Below are positions 23,262-32,819 of a stretch of DNA of 64,000 nt, piece after piece (within the stretch, counting starts at the first letter, position 1; every line of letters begins with the position of its first letter). Made by a program: the position numbers and the translations under genes. The DNA comes from Endomychus coccineus (taxonomy: Eukaryota; Arthropoda; Insecta; Coleoptera; Endomychidae). The stretch is from the NCBI GenBank assembly GCA_958510875.1, contig OY294070.1:41926306-41990305 (forward strand). The letters are read 5' to 3'. The notes under the pieces were generated by a model. That model saw only the letters and a program-made list of their open reading frames with translations. It did not search any database and was not told the DNA's origin.

Positions 23262-25732
23262 CAACGAGGGCTATGCAGATTCCCGTTGTGAGAGCCTCGA
23301 TAAAGGATGAAAAGCAAACTCATCTTGCGACAGTTGGTACCATTGCTATGGATAATGAATCTGTCACGACAGGAAAACGTGAAAATACCGTCATATGTCC
23401 TAAAAGATTAACCGTAAAGTCGTCTGACGGCAATCTTCCGCCCACCGCCGCTGCTAAGAGTTCACTAAATGTTGATACCGCAAATACCGTGAGTAATCTG
23501 AACTCACCTAATACCCGTAAAAGTTTAGGTGCAGATCACTCTGATGTTCCGCGATGTGCTCAACCGTTTTTTATGCGGAATAACATAGAAACCCCTAATT
23601 CGACAGATTTTCCGAATTTAGAAAAAGAAATTGTTTCAGGCCCATGTGTGAACTCCGATAGAATTATTTTCAAAAATACCGCTGTTATATCTTTTGCCGA
23701 AAACCGGCCCTTTATAAAAGTGCGTGTACTAGGGAAAGATTTTTCTGCTTTAATTGACACCGGAGCCACCCGTTCTTTTATGAATGATCGTGTCGCTTGT
23801 TTATGCCAGATCTGCAAGGTAAAGCCACTTCTTATCAATACAGTTGGTACTAGAATGGCCAATGGAAATTTGGTGCCTAGCACAACCGCTTACAGAATTT
23901 CAGTTAACGTAGGATGTGGTGAAATTGAAGCCGAGTTTGTACATTTACCCACATTATTACCCGATATCGTGATAGGAATGGAAATTCTAAGTTCAGGGTT
24001 GTTTTCACTGCATCTACCGTCCGCCAGTGTGTACTTTAATGACAATTTGATACCGAGCAATGTAGATCAGGACACCGATCCGAAGAGTATTTTCCGAGAA
24101 ACCGATTCGGTTGGTTTACCGAAATCAAAAATAATTAAACACGTGCACTTTTGGGACGAACAGGATGCCAATCTTGCTACTTTGTCCGCAGTGGAACAGG
24201 GAGCATTAAACCGATTTTTAGGAACTGAACTTCCGTTATTTGAGAAGATTCAGGGAACCACACCATTGGTAGAACATGAAATCAAGTTGACGAAGAAGGA
24301 TCCGATCAAACAGCGTTACCGACCGCAAAATCCGAGGATGCAGGCAATCATAAACGAGGAAGTTGACCGAATGCTAGCCGAGAATGTTATCGAACCTTCT
24401 AGCAGTCCGTGGAGTTCACCTGTGGTGGTGGTGAAGAAGAAAGATGGCAAACCGAGGTTTTGCATAGATTTCCGGATGATTAATAACGTTTCCGTGAAAG
24501 ATGCTTACCCTCTTCCGTATATCAGTGCCATATTGGACAAACTTCGTCGGGCCCGTTACATCTCAAGCATAGATTTGAAGCAAGGTTATTGGCAGATACC
24601 GCTGTCACCGGAAAGTAAACCCATCACGGCATTCACTGTTCCGGGCCGAGGATTATTTCAATTTAAAGTTATGGCGTTCGGATTGCACTCCGCGCCGGCC
24701 ACTTTCCAACGATTAATGGATGCCATCATCGGACCGGAAATGGATCCTCATGCATTCCCATACCTAGACGATATTATCATTATGGGAGATTCGTTTGAAG
24801 AACACTTGGCCAATTTGAGAGAAGTTTTCCGACGATTACGCCAAGCCAACTTAAAGATCAATCCAGAAAAGTGTCAGTTCTGCCGTACGCCTCTCAAATA
24901 TTTAGGACACGTCGTTACCGCCGAAGGTATTCATACTGACCCGGATAAAATAGAAGCTATTATGCAAATTCCCAGCCCGTCAACTGTAAGAGGCCTCCGT
25001 CGTTTTTTGGGAATCGCTTCTTGGTACCGTCGATTCATACCCTCTTTCTCACAGGTTGTAAGTCCGTTGACCAGCTTATTGAAGAAAAACCGTCGTTGGA
25101 ACTGGGGTGATGAACAACAAGCAGCATTTGACAAATTGAAGGTCATGTTGACGAGTGCCCCCGTGTTGGCTTGTCCTGATTTCAGCCGACAATTTACCCT
25201 ACAAACCGACGCCTCGGATATAGGAATTGCGGCGGCGCTGACGCAAAACATAGAGGGAACGGACCGAATCATTGCCTACGCCAGTCGAACTCTGGCACCA
25301 GCCGAGAATAACTATTCTGTTACCGAAAAAGAATGTTTGGCAATTGTATGGGGCATTAACAAAATGAGACCATATTTAGAAGGCTACCGATTTATCGTTC
25401 TGACTGACCATCAGTCGTTACGATGGTTACATTCTATCAAAAGTCCGAGTGGAAGATTGGCCCGTTGGAGCATTTTCCTGCAACAATATGATTTTGAAAT
25501 CAAATACCGGAAAGGAGTTCTGAACCGTGTTGCCGACGCTCTCACTCGAGACCCTTTACCGTGTGAAGTTACGACCAGGGAAAGCCGGGATTTGTGTGTA
25601 CTGGAGGAACCAGTTTCTTGTAATTGGTATAATTCCAAGAAAAATGAAGTAAAAAAAATCCCACTGCATTTCCCGACTACTGCATCCGCGATAACCGTTT
25701 ATACAGACATTTCTGGGATTCAAACGATTTAA
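23262..25732 (+). CDS. pol: Pol: protease, reverse transcriptase, RNase H
   Basis: The frame continues from the slippery site; the first ATG is at 23273, but fusion to Gag is the likely route. An unstructured lead (about 1-150) is followed by aspartic protease FSALIDTGATRSF with DTG at about 162. RT spans about 340-620, with SSPWSSPVVVVKKKDGKPRF, IDLKQGYWQIPL, VMAFGLHSAPATFQRLM and catalytic YLDDIIIMG at about 497. RNase H has LQTDASDIGIAAALTQ (about 643), TEKECLAIVWGI and LTDHQSLRWL. All key residues are present. The frame ends at 25732, because a -1 shift at the A8 run (25651-25658) separates it from the tether to integrase, whose natural continuation (LYRHFWDSND) is read in the other frame. 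Confidence 0.95.
25651..25658 (+). promoter_or_regulatory. A8 run: second -1 slippery site or frameshift mutation
   Basis: In the pol frame the codons are GTA AAA AAA ATC, which contains A AAA AAA in slippery register. A -1 slip here enters the frame that reads PTAFPDYCIRDNRLYRHF and runs on into integrase without a stop. A simple loss or gain in the homopolymer would look the same. Confidence 0.6.
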
Positions 25733-25743
25733 CTGAACCAGAT

Positions 25744-26943
25744 ATGTCTGACCCATGGAAAGTTTGTGTTCCCAAGCCGCAACGTAAGGCTGTATTAGAA
25801 GAAAATCATGATGCACCGACCGCTGGACACATGGGGGTTGCGAAAACCATATCCCGTATATCCCATCATTATTATTGGCCAGGGATGTTTCGCGACATAG
25901 CTCGATACGTCAGAGGGTGCTTGCATTGTCAGCGATATAAAATTTTGCAACAGCAACGACCAGGATATATGCAACCGTCCCTCAACCGCTACCCATGGAA
26001 TACCGTCAGCATTGATCTGGTAGGACCCTTGCCTAGGTCAAGTAAGGGGAACTTGTATATCCTGGTAATGCAGGACCGGTTCACTAAGTGGGTGCAGTGT
26101 AAACCACTCCGCAAAGCTACCGCGAAATCCGTCCGTGAAGCGCTATATACCGAAATCATTACTAGGTTTGGTTGTCCCAAAACTATAATATCAGATAACG
26201 GGACACAGTTTGAAAGCCGCATCTTCAAAAATATGCTGAAAGAGTTAGGTATTCAACACCGATTGACACCGCCATATACACCGCAAGCTAATCCGGTAGA
26301 AAGGACAAACAAAACCGTAAAGACGATGATATCCCAATTTTGCAAGACCGACCACAGAAAATGGGATCATTACATGTCCGAATTTATGTTTGCCCTTAAT
26401 ACAGCCCGTCATGAAAGTACTGGTTTCACACCAGCCTTTTTAAATTTCGGTCGCGAATTGGTGATACCTCCCGGAGTTAATCACGATCAACCAACCGATC
26501 TCAATTTTAATGACGTAAACTTACGGGATGATCCCGAAGAAATTGAAAAACACGTTAATCTTGTAGGAAAGCTAGGTGAAGTGTTTCAATTAGTCCGAAT
26601 TAACTTAGCTAAAGCTTTTTCGCGGCAGAGTAATTACTATAACCTACGTCGCCGGGATTGGAGATGTCGGGTAGGGGACCGGGTGATGAAAGTGGAACAT
26701 CATTTGTCATCCGCTTCACGTAAGTTTGCAGCTAAGTTAGCACCGCGTTATTCAGGGCCATATACCGTGACTAGGGTAGTCTCACCGGTCGTGTATGATT
26801 TGAAAGATGACACCGGCAAGAGGGTAAAGCATGCCCACATAAAAGATCTAAAGCCTTTCCATTCTAGATCTGAACATGAACCGTGTCAACAGAAAAGCCC
26901 GAAAGATGACCCCTATAATGGAGCTGCATCCACTGGCCGCTGA
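25744..26943 (+). CDS. Integrase
   Basis: This enzyme joins the cDNA to host DNA. The frame is open from about 25659, and 25744 is only its first ATG. The zinc-binding HHCC domain has H22, H29, C59 and C62 (HDAPTAGH, then GCLHCQRYK). The RNase-H-like core has D91 (SIDLVGPLPRSSKG), D151 (ISDNGTQFES) and E186 (NPVERTNKTVKTMI), the D,D35E triad. The C-terminus has the GPY/F-type segment (RVGDRVMKVEHH, then LAPRYSGPYTVTRVVSP), usual in Gypsy integrases, and no chromodomain. All catalytic residues are intact. Its last 68 bases overlap the start of the kinase gene in a different frame. Confidence 0.93.
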   Translation: MSDPWKVCVPKPQRKAVLEENHDAPTAGHMGVAKTISRISHHYYWPGMFRDIARYVRGCLHCQRYKILQQQRPGYMQPSLNRYPWNTVSIDLVGPLPRSSKGNLYILVMQDRFTKWVQCKPLRKATAKSVREALYTEIITRFGCPKTIISDNGTQFESRIFKNMLKELGIQHRLTPPYTPQANPVERTNKTVKTMISQFCKTDHRKWDHYMSEFMFALNTARHESTGFTPAFLNFGRELVIPPGVNHDQPTDLNFNDVNLRDDPEEIEKHVNLVGKLGEVFQLVRINLAKAFSRQSNYYNLRRRDWRCRVGDRVMKVEHHLSSASRKFAAKLAPRYSGPYTVTRVVSPVVYDLKDDTGKRVKHAHIKDLKPFHSRSEHEPCQQKSPKDDPYNGAASTGR

Positions 26944-28042
26944 AGGTCGAGAGAAGCAGGCAAGGCTGGAAGACCGCCGGCAGAAGGCGAAAGATTTGGC
27001 CAAGCAAATTAACGATCCCTTTCATCGGCAATTTGAAATTTTAGCAAATATCGGTGCAGGAGGGTTTGGAATTATATTAAAATGTCGGCATAAGGTGACC
27101 GGAGAACTAGTGGCTGCTAAAGACTATCGGCGGGGAACGGATATTAGAGCGGCCAGACATGAGGCCCAGATCGCCCAGCAATTTTCTCATCCCAATCTTG
27201 TAGTTTTCTTGGGATGTGTGGAGAGACCAGAGAGTCTCGTATTGATCATGGAACTATTGGACAGTGATTTGTTCCATTATGTGCTGAAGCGGGGACCACT
27301 AAACGAAGAGATGGGAGGCGAGTGTCTAACACATGTACTGAAGGGCTTAAAATATCTCCATGATCGGAAAGTAATTCACCGGGACATCAAACCCGAAAAT
27401 GTATTGGTGAGCAGTGGCAAGGGAGAAACCGTTTACAAGATAACGGACTTCGGTCTGTCTCTTCAACTTGCCAGTAATGCACCGGGTCAGTTCGGGAAAT
27501 ACGGCACACCCCGATATATGGCACCAGAGCTGATTAAGGGAGAGGCCTATAACATGACTGTTGATATATGGGCATGTGGCCTAACAGCATTTTTTACGAT
27601 AACCGGCCGACACCCCTTCCCGTATGATGAGTCCGAAGACTTGAAGGCTGCTGTGGAGAAGGGCGCCGACCTCTGGCAAATAGCCAACCGGCCGATGTCT
27701 GAAGATCTGAAAGACCTTATCGGACGGATGATAGAAAAAGATCTGGCTCGGCGGATTACCGTGGAAGACGCTTTAGCACATCGAGCACTACGGGAACAAA
27801 ATCACCAAGCAATAGTAATAGGTGACCTCGCAACCATTGACCTCACCGACTCCCTACCGTCGACCAGGAGGATCCCCCCGAGTATAGCGGACGAGTTGTT
27901 AAGAGAACCACACCCGTCCAAGTGGTGTTCTAACACCAAACGTCGTATGGCCGTATTTAGGAAAAGTGGTTGCAAAACAAAACGGTTGCGGTTACGGTTC
28001 AAATTCCCGGATGGTGTGAACAGGATCATCCGTATTCCATGA
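26876..28042 (+). CDS. Ser/Thr protein kinase carried by the retrotransposon
   Basis: This 388-residue protein is a complete eukaryotic-type kinase, predicted to phosphorylate Ser/Thr. It has the glycine loop GAGGFG (60-65), the ATP lysine in VAAK (K82), the helix-C glutamate (about E96), HRDIKPEN (168-175, Asp170 and Asn175), DFG (191-193), APE (216-218) and DIWACG (230-235). A basic N-terminal tail (RKARKM, then REKQARLEDRRQKAKDL) and a basic C-terminal tail (SNTKRRMAVFRKSGCKTKRL) flank it. The motifs lean to the CAMK/STE side of the kinome, but I cannot place it further. It starts inside the integrase gene in the +1 frame, lies within the LTRs, and shares the gag/pol style of codon use. 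It is therefore a resident gene and not a late insertion. The target could be Gag or a host factor; nothing in the sequence says which. Confidence 0.93.
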   Translation: MNRVNRKARKMTPIMELHPLAAEGREKQARLEDRRQKAKDLAKQINDPFHRQFEILANIGAGGFGIILKCRHKVTGELVAAKDYRRGTDIRAARHEAQIAQQFSHPNLVVFLGCVERPESLVLIMELLDSDLFHYVLKRGPLNEEMGGECLTHVLKGLKYLHDRKVIHRDIKPENVLVSSGKGETVYKITDFGLSLQLASNAPGQFGKYGTPRYMAPELIKGEAYNMTVDIWACGLTAFFTITGRHPFPYDESEDLKAAVEKGADLWQIANRPMSEDLKDLIGRMIEKDLARRITVEDALAHRALREQNHQAIVIGDLATIDLTDSLPSTRRIPPSIADELLREPHPSKWCSNTKRRMAVFRKSGCKTKRLRLRFKFPDGVNRIIRIP

Positions 28043-28114
28043 ATTCAAAACTTATTGGTCATGATGACCCGATGAAATTTATTATCAATAATAAGTATTA
28101 TTATTCGTTACAGA

Positions 28115-28684
28115 ATGGCGGATTCAACTTTAATGAACGAGCCTCTCGTGTCGGATACCCTTTCATTCGAATGCTTGGATTATTTTAGCGAGGGACAATC
28201 CGAAGAAATGGCAAGTACGCCTCCGGAGTACGCTAAGGAGAAAAACAAAATAAGGACGAATTTGAATTATATTACACCCGTTAAAGACGAAGATAATTTA
28301 GTGAAACACATAGTACCAACAAAAACTCTAAAACCACACTTCGAAGGTAAGGTACCCATATATTTACCAGTGGAAAAGTTTGTACTATGTTGGAGATGTG
28401 GTTATCCAGGGCACACCAGATATGAGTGTCAAAGAGTTCGCCGTCTATTTTGCTCCAGGTGTGGACTGGTGGGAGTGATGTCCCGAGATTGCTCGTGCAC
28501 ACACAAAAATGAGCAGGCTATATCCACAAGTACAACCTCTATTCATCATAAGAAAAGATCCCGTACCGTATCAGTAGAAACGCAAACCTCCGTAAACACC
28601 AAGGAGGTGGAAATACAATGTAATTTAATTGATAACCGATGTTGCAACCGAAGATATATGTGTCATAGATGTTACCGTCACTAG
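28115..28684 (+). CDS. Second zinc-knuckle (nucleocapsid-like) protein
   Basis: The 189-residue protein has an acidic N-terminus, then CWRCGYPGHTRYEC (C92, C95, H100, C105; a CCHC knuckle), then CSRCGLVGVMSRDCSC (from C113). The pair is plainly related to the last two knuckles of Gag (CWRCGQTGHSRNNC and CSRCRRPGIMSRNC), including the odd His-less knuckle, so it arose by duplication of the gag 3' end. A Lys/Arg patch (HHKKRSR) and a C-terminal Cys/His cluster (CNLIDNRCCNRRYMCHRC) follow. The ATG sits just after TTCGTTACAG, an acceptor-like sequence, so a spliced subgenomic RNA is possible. It is in the same frame as the kinase but separated from it by stops. Confidence 0.85.
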   Translation: MADSTLMNEPLVSDTLSFECLDYFSEGQSEEMASTPPEYAKEKNKIRTNLNYITPVKDEDNLVKHIVPTKTLKPHFEGKVPIYLPVEKFVLCWRCGYPGHTRYECQRVRRLFCSRCGLVGVMSRDCSCTHKNEQAISTSTTSIHHKKRSRTVSVETQTSVNTKEVEIQCNLIDNRCCNRRYMCHRCYRH

Positions 28685-28726
28685 ACAAATAAAGTCCGCT
28701 CTAAACCGCACCGTACTACAACTAAT

Positions 28727-29000
28727 CAGTTTTGGAACACCGTTTTATTTTTCTTGGAAAGAAGATTTTAGTTTGGAAGACCGTTTTTATTTTTTTGGAA
28801 AGAAGAGTTCAGTTTTGGAACACCGTTTTATTTTTTTGGAAGGAAGAGTTCAGTTTTGGAACACCGTTTTATTTTTTTCTTGGAAAGAAGATTTTAGTTT
28901 TGGAAGACCGTTTTTTTTTTTGGAAAGAAGAGTTTATTTTCCGGAAGAAGTTAATTTTTTTATTGGAAGAAATTTTATATTTGATGGAAGAGCATGGAAG
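28727..29000 (+). repeat. T-rich minisatellite before the 3' LTR
   Basis: The phrase AGTTTTGGAACACCGTTTTA then TTTTTTTGGAAAGAAGA is repeated about five times with small changes, at a period near 40-60 bases. It fills the non-coding stretch between the zinc-knuckle gene and the polypurine tract. Open frames across it (IFLG-type repeats) look like artefacts of the repeat. Confidence 0.85.
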
Positions 29001-29091
29001 TTAATGATTTGTTTTTGTAGAAATGCTTATTTCAATTTATGTAAGCCAACGTTGAACGAAAAAAAAAAATATTTTTTTTTCTTTTGGAAGT

Positions 29092-29101
29092 AAGGGGGGA
29101 A
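29092..29101 (+). other. Polypurine tract
   Basis: AAGGGGGGAA directly precedes the TG of the 3' LTR, where plus-strand priming occurs in LTR elements. Confidence 0.85.
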
Positions 29102-30868
29102 TGTAACGAAGTTCTTAAATTCTACATGAATGTTATAGATTGTCGATTGAGGCATGCGCATATTAATTATAATTCAGGGTAATTGAATATTCTAAATCAT
29201 CATAAATGCGTATACAGCAGTAGAATCCCAAAAGTTCCGAATAGATAAATCGTCATAGAGTAATTGATAAAGGATATTATCCGGTGTAGCCCTTTGCATT
29301 ATAAAAGTCATATTTGTTTTAGTTTGAATCCATGAATCGTGTATAGTGGATTCCATTCAAATCGTAGTAAAACCGTGTCATTATCAAATAACGAAACAAG
29401 CGTCATAAGTAAAAAACAGGTTTCCACCAATTCCGCGCCGGCGAGGATACACCGGAGCAGAATGTCCACTAGCTGGGAGCATATAAAAGCCAGTCGGTGG
29501 CTGAGGAAAGTCAGTCTAGTTTAGACTGTCTTATTAACCAAGAGATAACATCTTGCAAGACAAAACAATTTGAGAAACCGAAATTTAACCATAAATTTAA
29601 CAAAACCGAAATATTAATCAGGTAATTATAAGTCCGCTTAAAACAGAGAATCTCACCGTTTCCTCAATTGAGTTTAGGGTATTGAATTTTAGTGAATTAA
29701 AGAGAGATAAAACAAGGGTATTGTATCGTGGTGACCGATCGTGTTTCGGTTGAATGAAAAAATTTAAAATTGAAGTTAACACCAGTTCAGGTTTTCGGGA
29801 ACCAACGCCTAATCGCTGGAGGTGGCTGTATTTCTAGCGCGACTACCCTGGGGTACAGTCATTAAAGGTGAAAGGGTGGGAAGTCCTGACAACTAATTAG
29901 GTGTTTTTTATAGTGGTGCGAAGATCACTGTCTGACGAAACGGGCGGGCGGACTTTCGGATCTGAAAAGGGCAGAATTTCTAGCGCGACTACCCTGGGGT
30001 TCTGTCTGAAGTAAGTGAAGGGTACGTCCCAGCAACGTCAACAGACGGTAGGTTGGTTACACCATTTCCGCGAATTGAGAAACTGCAGTCTGACGACACG
30101 AGCGGGCGGACTTTCGGATCTGAAAAGGGCAGAATTTCTAGCGCGACTACCCTGGGGTTCTGTCTGAAGTAAGTGAAGGGTACGTCCCGGCAACGTCGAC
30201 AGGCTGTCGGGTTTTTCCGCCGGTATAGTATTTAATATTGTCTGAAGTCGAGGATTGCGAGGCAACACTCTTTGTTCTCTCTCTCTCTCTGCAGTAGATA
30301 TTTTAGGACTGGCCTGTAACAAGGCGTATAGTTGAGAAAACTGAATGAGATTTATGCATTAGATTTGCTTGTTGCTTTACCGATCTTGCTAGTGTTTTCC
30401 CGACCGGAGCTGATTACCCGCCGTAGTTACCCGCTTTGCACGCTTTGGTGTCCGTAGCTTCCTTTTAAGACTTAGCTTAATTCCCCGGCTTAATAGTTAA
30501 GGACGCTTCCGTCATTATTCCCCGCTTACGTCCCGTTGGTGTTGGTTATTGATAACTGTAATCCTACCTGAATAAATGTTTGAACAACCTTAATTATATA
30601 TTAGTGATATATTACATCTTCTCTGTACTATCCCAATTGAGAAATAACCCAGAACCCTACGAGTGGTAAGTAAAATCTACAACTCAGTAGCTACTTCGAG
30701 CCATCTCGAGAACTTTGACCCCTGGAATTTATTTCTTCACTGAAGTTGCCCTGGCACAGGCTGTATAACGCAGTCAGAAGAGACCGTCACCACAGAGAAC
30801 TCTTCCGGGGAGTAAACCTCGCAAATAAAATCTGGCGCTCGAGACAAAATACCGAAAAGTACGTTACA
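29102..30868 (+). repeat. 3' LTR
   Basis: 1,767 bases, nearly identical to 19134-20897. Differences I saw: A for G in AAAAAACAGG (about 29412), A for G in AAATTTAACC (about 29583), T for C in GGGTGGG (about 29878), an extra C in ATTCCCCGC (about 30520), a 12-base insertion near 29303, and a shorter CT run at about 30278-30290. Confidence 0.95.
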
Positions 30869-32819
30869 AACTTGATAATGAACAGATTAGATTTCTTTTC
30901 GGCTAGCAAACTTGTCATATGATTAGTTAAAGACATCTGCAGGTCGATAAAACATCGACTATGGAAACTAACATTCCTGATGTGTGATGTCGCTATATCG
31001 CGAAGTGGGAGGTAGAGTAACGGAAGTCGAAGAGAATTCATTGTGGTGTTAACCTTTAACAGGGTAAGTCGAGATTTATAATTCATTCTTTACATACATT
31101 TTCTTAATTTTTGCTTCCAAAATATTATGCACATCAGGCTACATATAATTTGATTTAGAATTGTTATTAAACTTCTGGATGTACAGTACCTGAATGTGAT
31201 TATATTTCGGAGGAAGTCTCTCTCGACTTATCCTGTTCACCCAATCAGATTTGCATTTAGCATGATCCTAGGTATATCTTTTTCATCATTGCAGGGATTG
31301 TTGTAGTCATTGTGTGAAATTACTCTAACGAGACGTGGGCAGTTGTTACAGACAATATTTAGTTTCCACCTTTTTACTTGACCCCGCAATTTGTGCACAT
31401 GGTATTTGCGCGATTTTGTAGATCGCCATTTTGTTATCCTAGTACAAGATACATAGGGTGGTCTTAATAGACAAATGTGCAGTAAAGATTGATAAGGGTG
31501 AAAACGAAACAAATAACTTAATTACTGCTTATTAGGTATACATATATTTATTACACTGTCACGCCGTTTGGGAGTTAATACAGTTTACATTATCAATCCA
31601 CGTGTACAATTCATTTCAAGCAAACCAGAATTTTATGCTAACTAGCAAATTTCAACCTTTCAAATAATATTCTTTCAGATACAATTTAATTATTATTCTT
31701 TCAAGTCACATTTTTAGTATTATTAATTCAGTCACATGTTAACTATTTGCTAATTTTAAATATCAATTGTAATCGTTTATTTCTTTCAGATTAAATTAAA
31801 TTTTTGCCTAAATTGATATCTCGTCAAGATATCCATTTTGTAATAGTGTTTTCACAATTTTGGAAAGATAACATTATCGGTTGTGGAATCACCTGGTTAT
31901 TTCAACCGACGGTGTTGCTTGTCCTTTTAATCTCAAGTCAGGTACTATTCGTTCTTTGAAATTACAGGGTTTGAACGTCTGAGGTTCCTCACCCCTTCAC
32001 TCCAAGGCGGTTTAGTGACTTTCCTGACAGGACCGACTTCCAGTTCCTACGAGTTCCAAGGAGGGTAACATTTTCTTGTTTGAATGACCATAATTTCATT
32101 TTCTGATTTTGTTGTTTATCCGAAGTTGTATTCCACTAATTTTTATAGAATCATTCGAGGTCTACTTTAATTCCTCTTATTGGATATTTCGTTCTTTTCA
32201 ATTTAATAATTGTTTTAATTTTATAATTGTTTTCTTAAATATCCATTTATGTTACAAATTGATTTAATTTTATAATTGTTTTTCTACGAATTCAATATTA
32301 TTTATATTTCCAATTGTTATTCTAAAAAATTTTTAGTTTAATTTTCTTTATAATTCAAATTCTGATGGAATATACGAATTGTTAAGTTGAACTTGTATTG
32401 TTTTTCTGAATTTCCATCGACTGTTAAACCATCTCGTAGTGCTTGTATTCTTGACTGTGAATTCATTTAGTTTTATAGTTTTTTTTTCAAGCAGTTGGCG
32501 CTCGGGCAATTCACCAGTCTTGAATCACAAGGCACGTTTCACTACGAGCCCTGAGATTAATTAATTTAAATTGAGCTAGTTGGGCCAATTAAAACCGACC
32601 CAAAGCGGGTCCGTTTCACTGGCGCCCAGCATAGAAGGGCTGTCGTTTTACATGCGTTACAACCTCCAGTTAAAAAATAAACAATTTGCGGAGGCTTTAT
32701 CTCAAGATCTAGCAACCGGCGAAAATTCGGTCTGTGAGATGAACCATCCTCTAACGATAAACCATAGTGTAATCAGGTTAATGTTCAGACCATCAATATC
32801 GCTCTGGCTCCTAGACTAA

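Larger units (their letters stand above)
19134..30868 (+). mobile_element. Ty3/Gypsy LTR retrotransposon with protein kinase and extra zinc-knuckle genes
   Basis: The order is LTR, primer site, gag, protease-RT-RNase H, integrase, kinase, zinc-knuckle protein, polypurine tract, LTR. The order RT-RNase H-integrase defines Ty3/Gypsy. AACT flanks both ends (19130-19133 and 30869-30872). The two LTRs differ by roughly three substitutions and a few indels over 1.76 kb, so the insertion is young. There is no envelope-like membrane protein; the space after integrase, where errantiviruses carry env, holds a kinase and a second zinc-knuckle protein. Gag and pol are joined by a -1 slippery site. Integrase is in a -1 frame relative to pol, which is either regulated or the one disabling lesion. 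Confidence 0.95.
19100..32661. mobile_element. Solo LTR of a related Gypsy-type family, split by the kinase element
   Basis: The outer ends are TGTAACGGGTTGCGTTACGG (19100) and ACATGCGTTACA (ends 32661), with a 4-base duplication ACCT at 19096-19099 and 32662-32665. Excluding the inserted element it is 19100-19133 plus 30873-32661, about 1.8 kb, with TG...CA ends and no internal domain. That is what recombination between two LTRs leaves. The ends (TGTAACG...CGTTACA) are the same as those of the inner element, but the body differs, so the families are related and not identical. Confidence 0.75.
18034..32816. mobile_element. Long-arm foldback DNA element (TA duplication), interrupted
   Basis: The left end reads TA then ATCTAGGAGCCAGAGCGATA and the right end TATCGCTCTGGCTCCTAGAC then TA. 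The left arm (to about 18610) and right arm (18718-19099 plus 32666-32816) are inverted copies about 560 bases long. They share AACCCTTTTCAAGTTGCGGT, GCCATCACTCCTTGCCTATT and GTTATCGGTCCATTT with their complements, around a loop of about 100 bases. At 19099 the right arm breaks after GGGTTAACCT and resumes at 32666 with CCAGTTAAAAAATAAACAAT; a solo LTR and a Gypsy element fill the gap. A shorter relative at 56347-57015 shows the uninterrupted junction. There is no coding capacity. TA duplication plus GTCTAGGAGCC ends suggest a Tc1/mariner-type driver. Confidence 0.85.

Noticed and set aside
25744..28684. An envelope gene after integrase
   Set aside because: Neither post-integrase protein has a signal peptide, furin-like site or membrane segment.
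28629..29093. Plus-strand frames with repeated IFLGK-type motifs
   Set aside because: Created by the T-rich minisatellite before the 3' LTR; no conserved domain.
19134..30868. Kinase as a host gene into which a Gypsy element inserted
   Set aside because: The kinase gene overlaps integrase, lies wholly within both LTRs and the single AACT duplication, and has no introns.
30787..31512. Minus-strand frames of 91-99 codons
   Set aside because: They cross the LTR end or lie in the solo LTR and have no motif.
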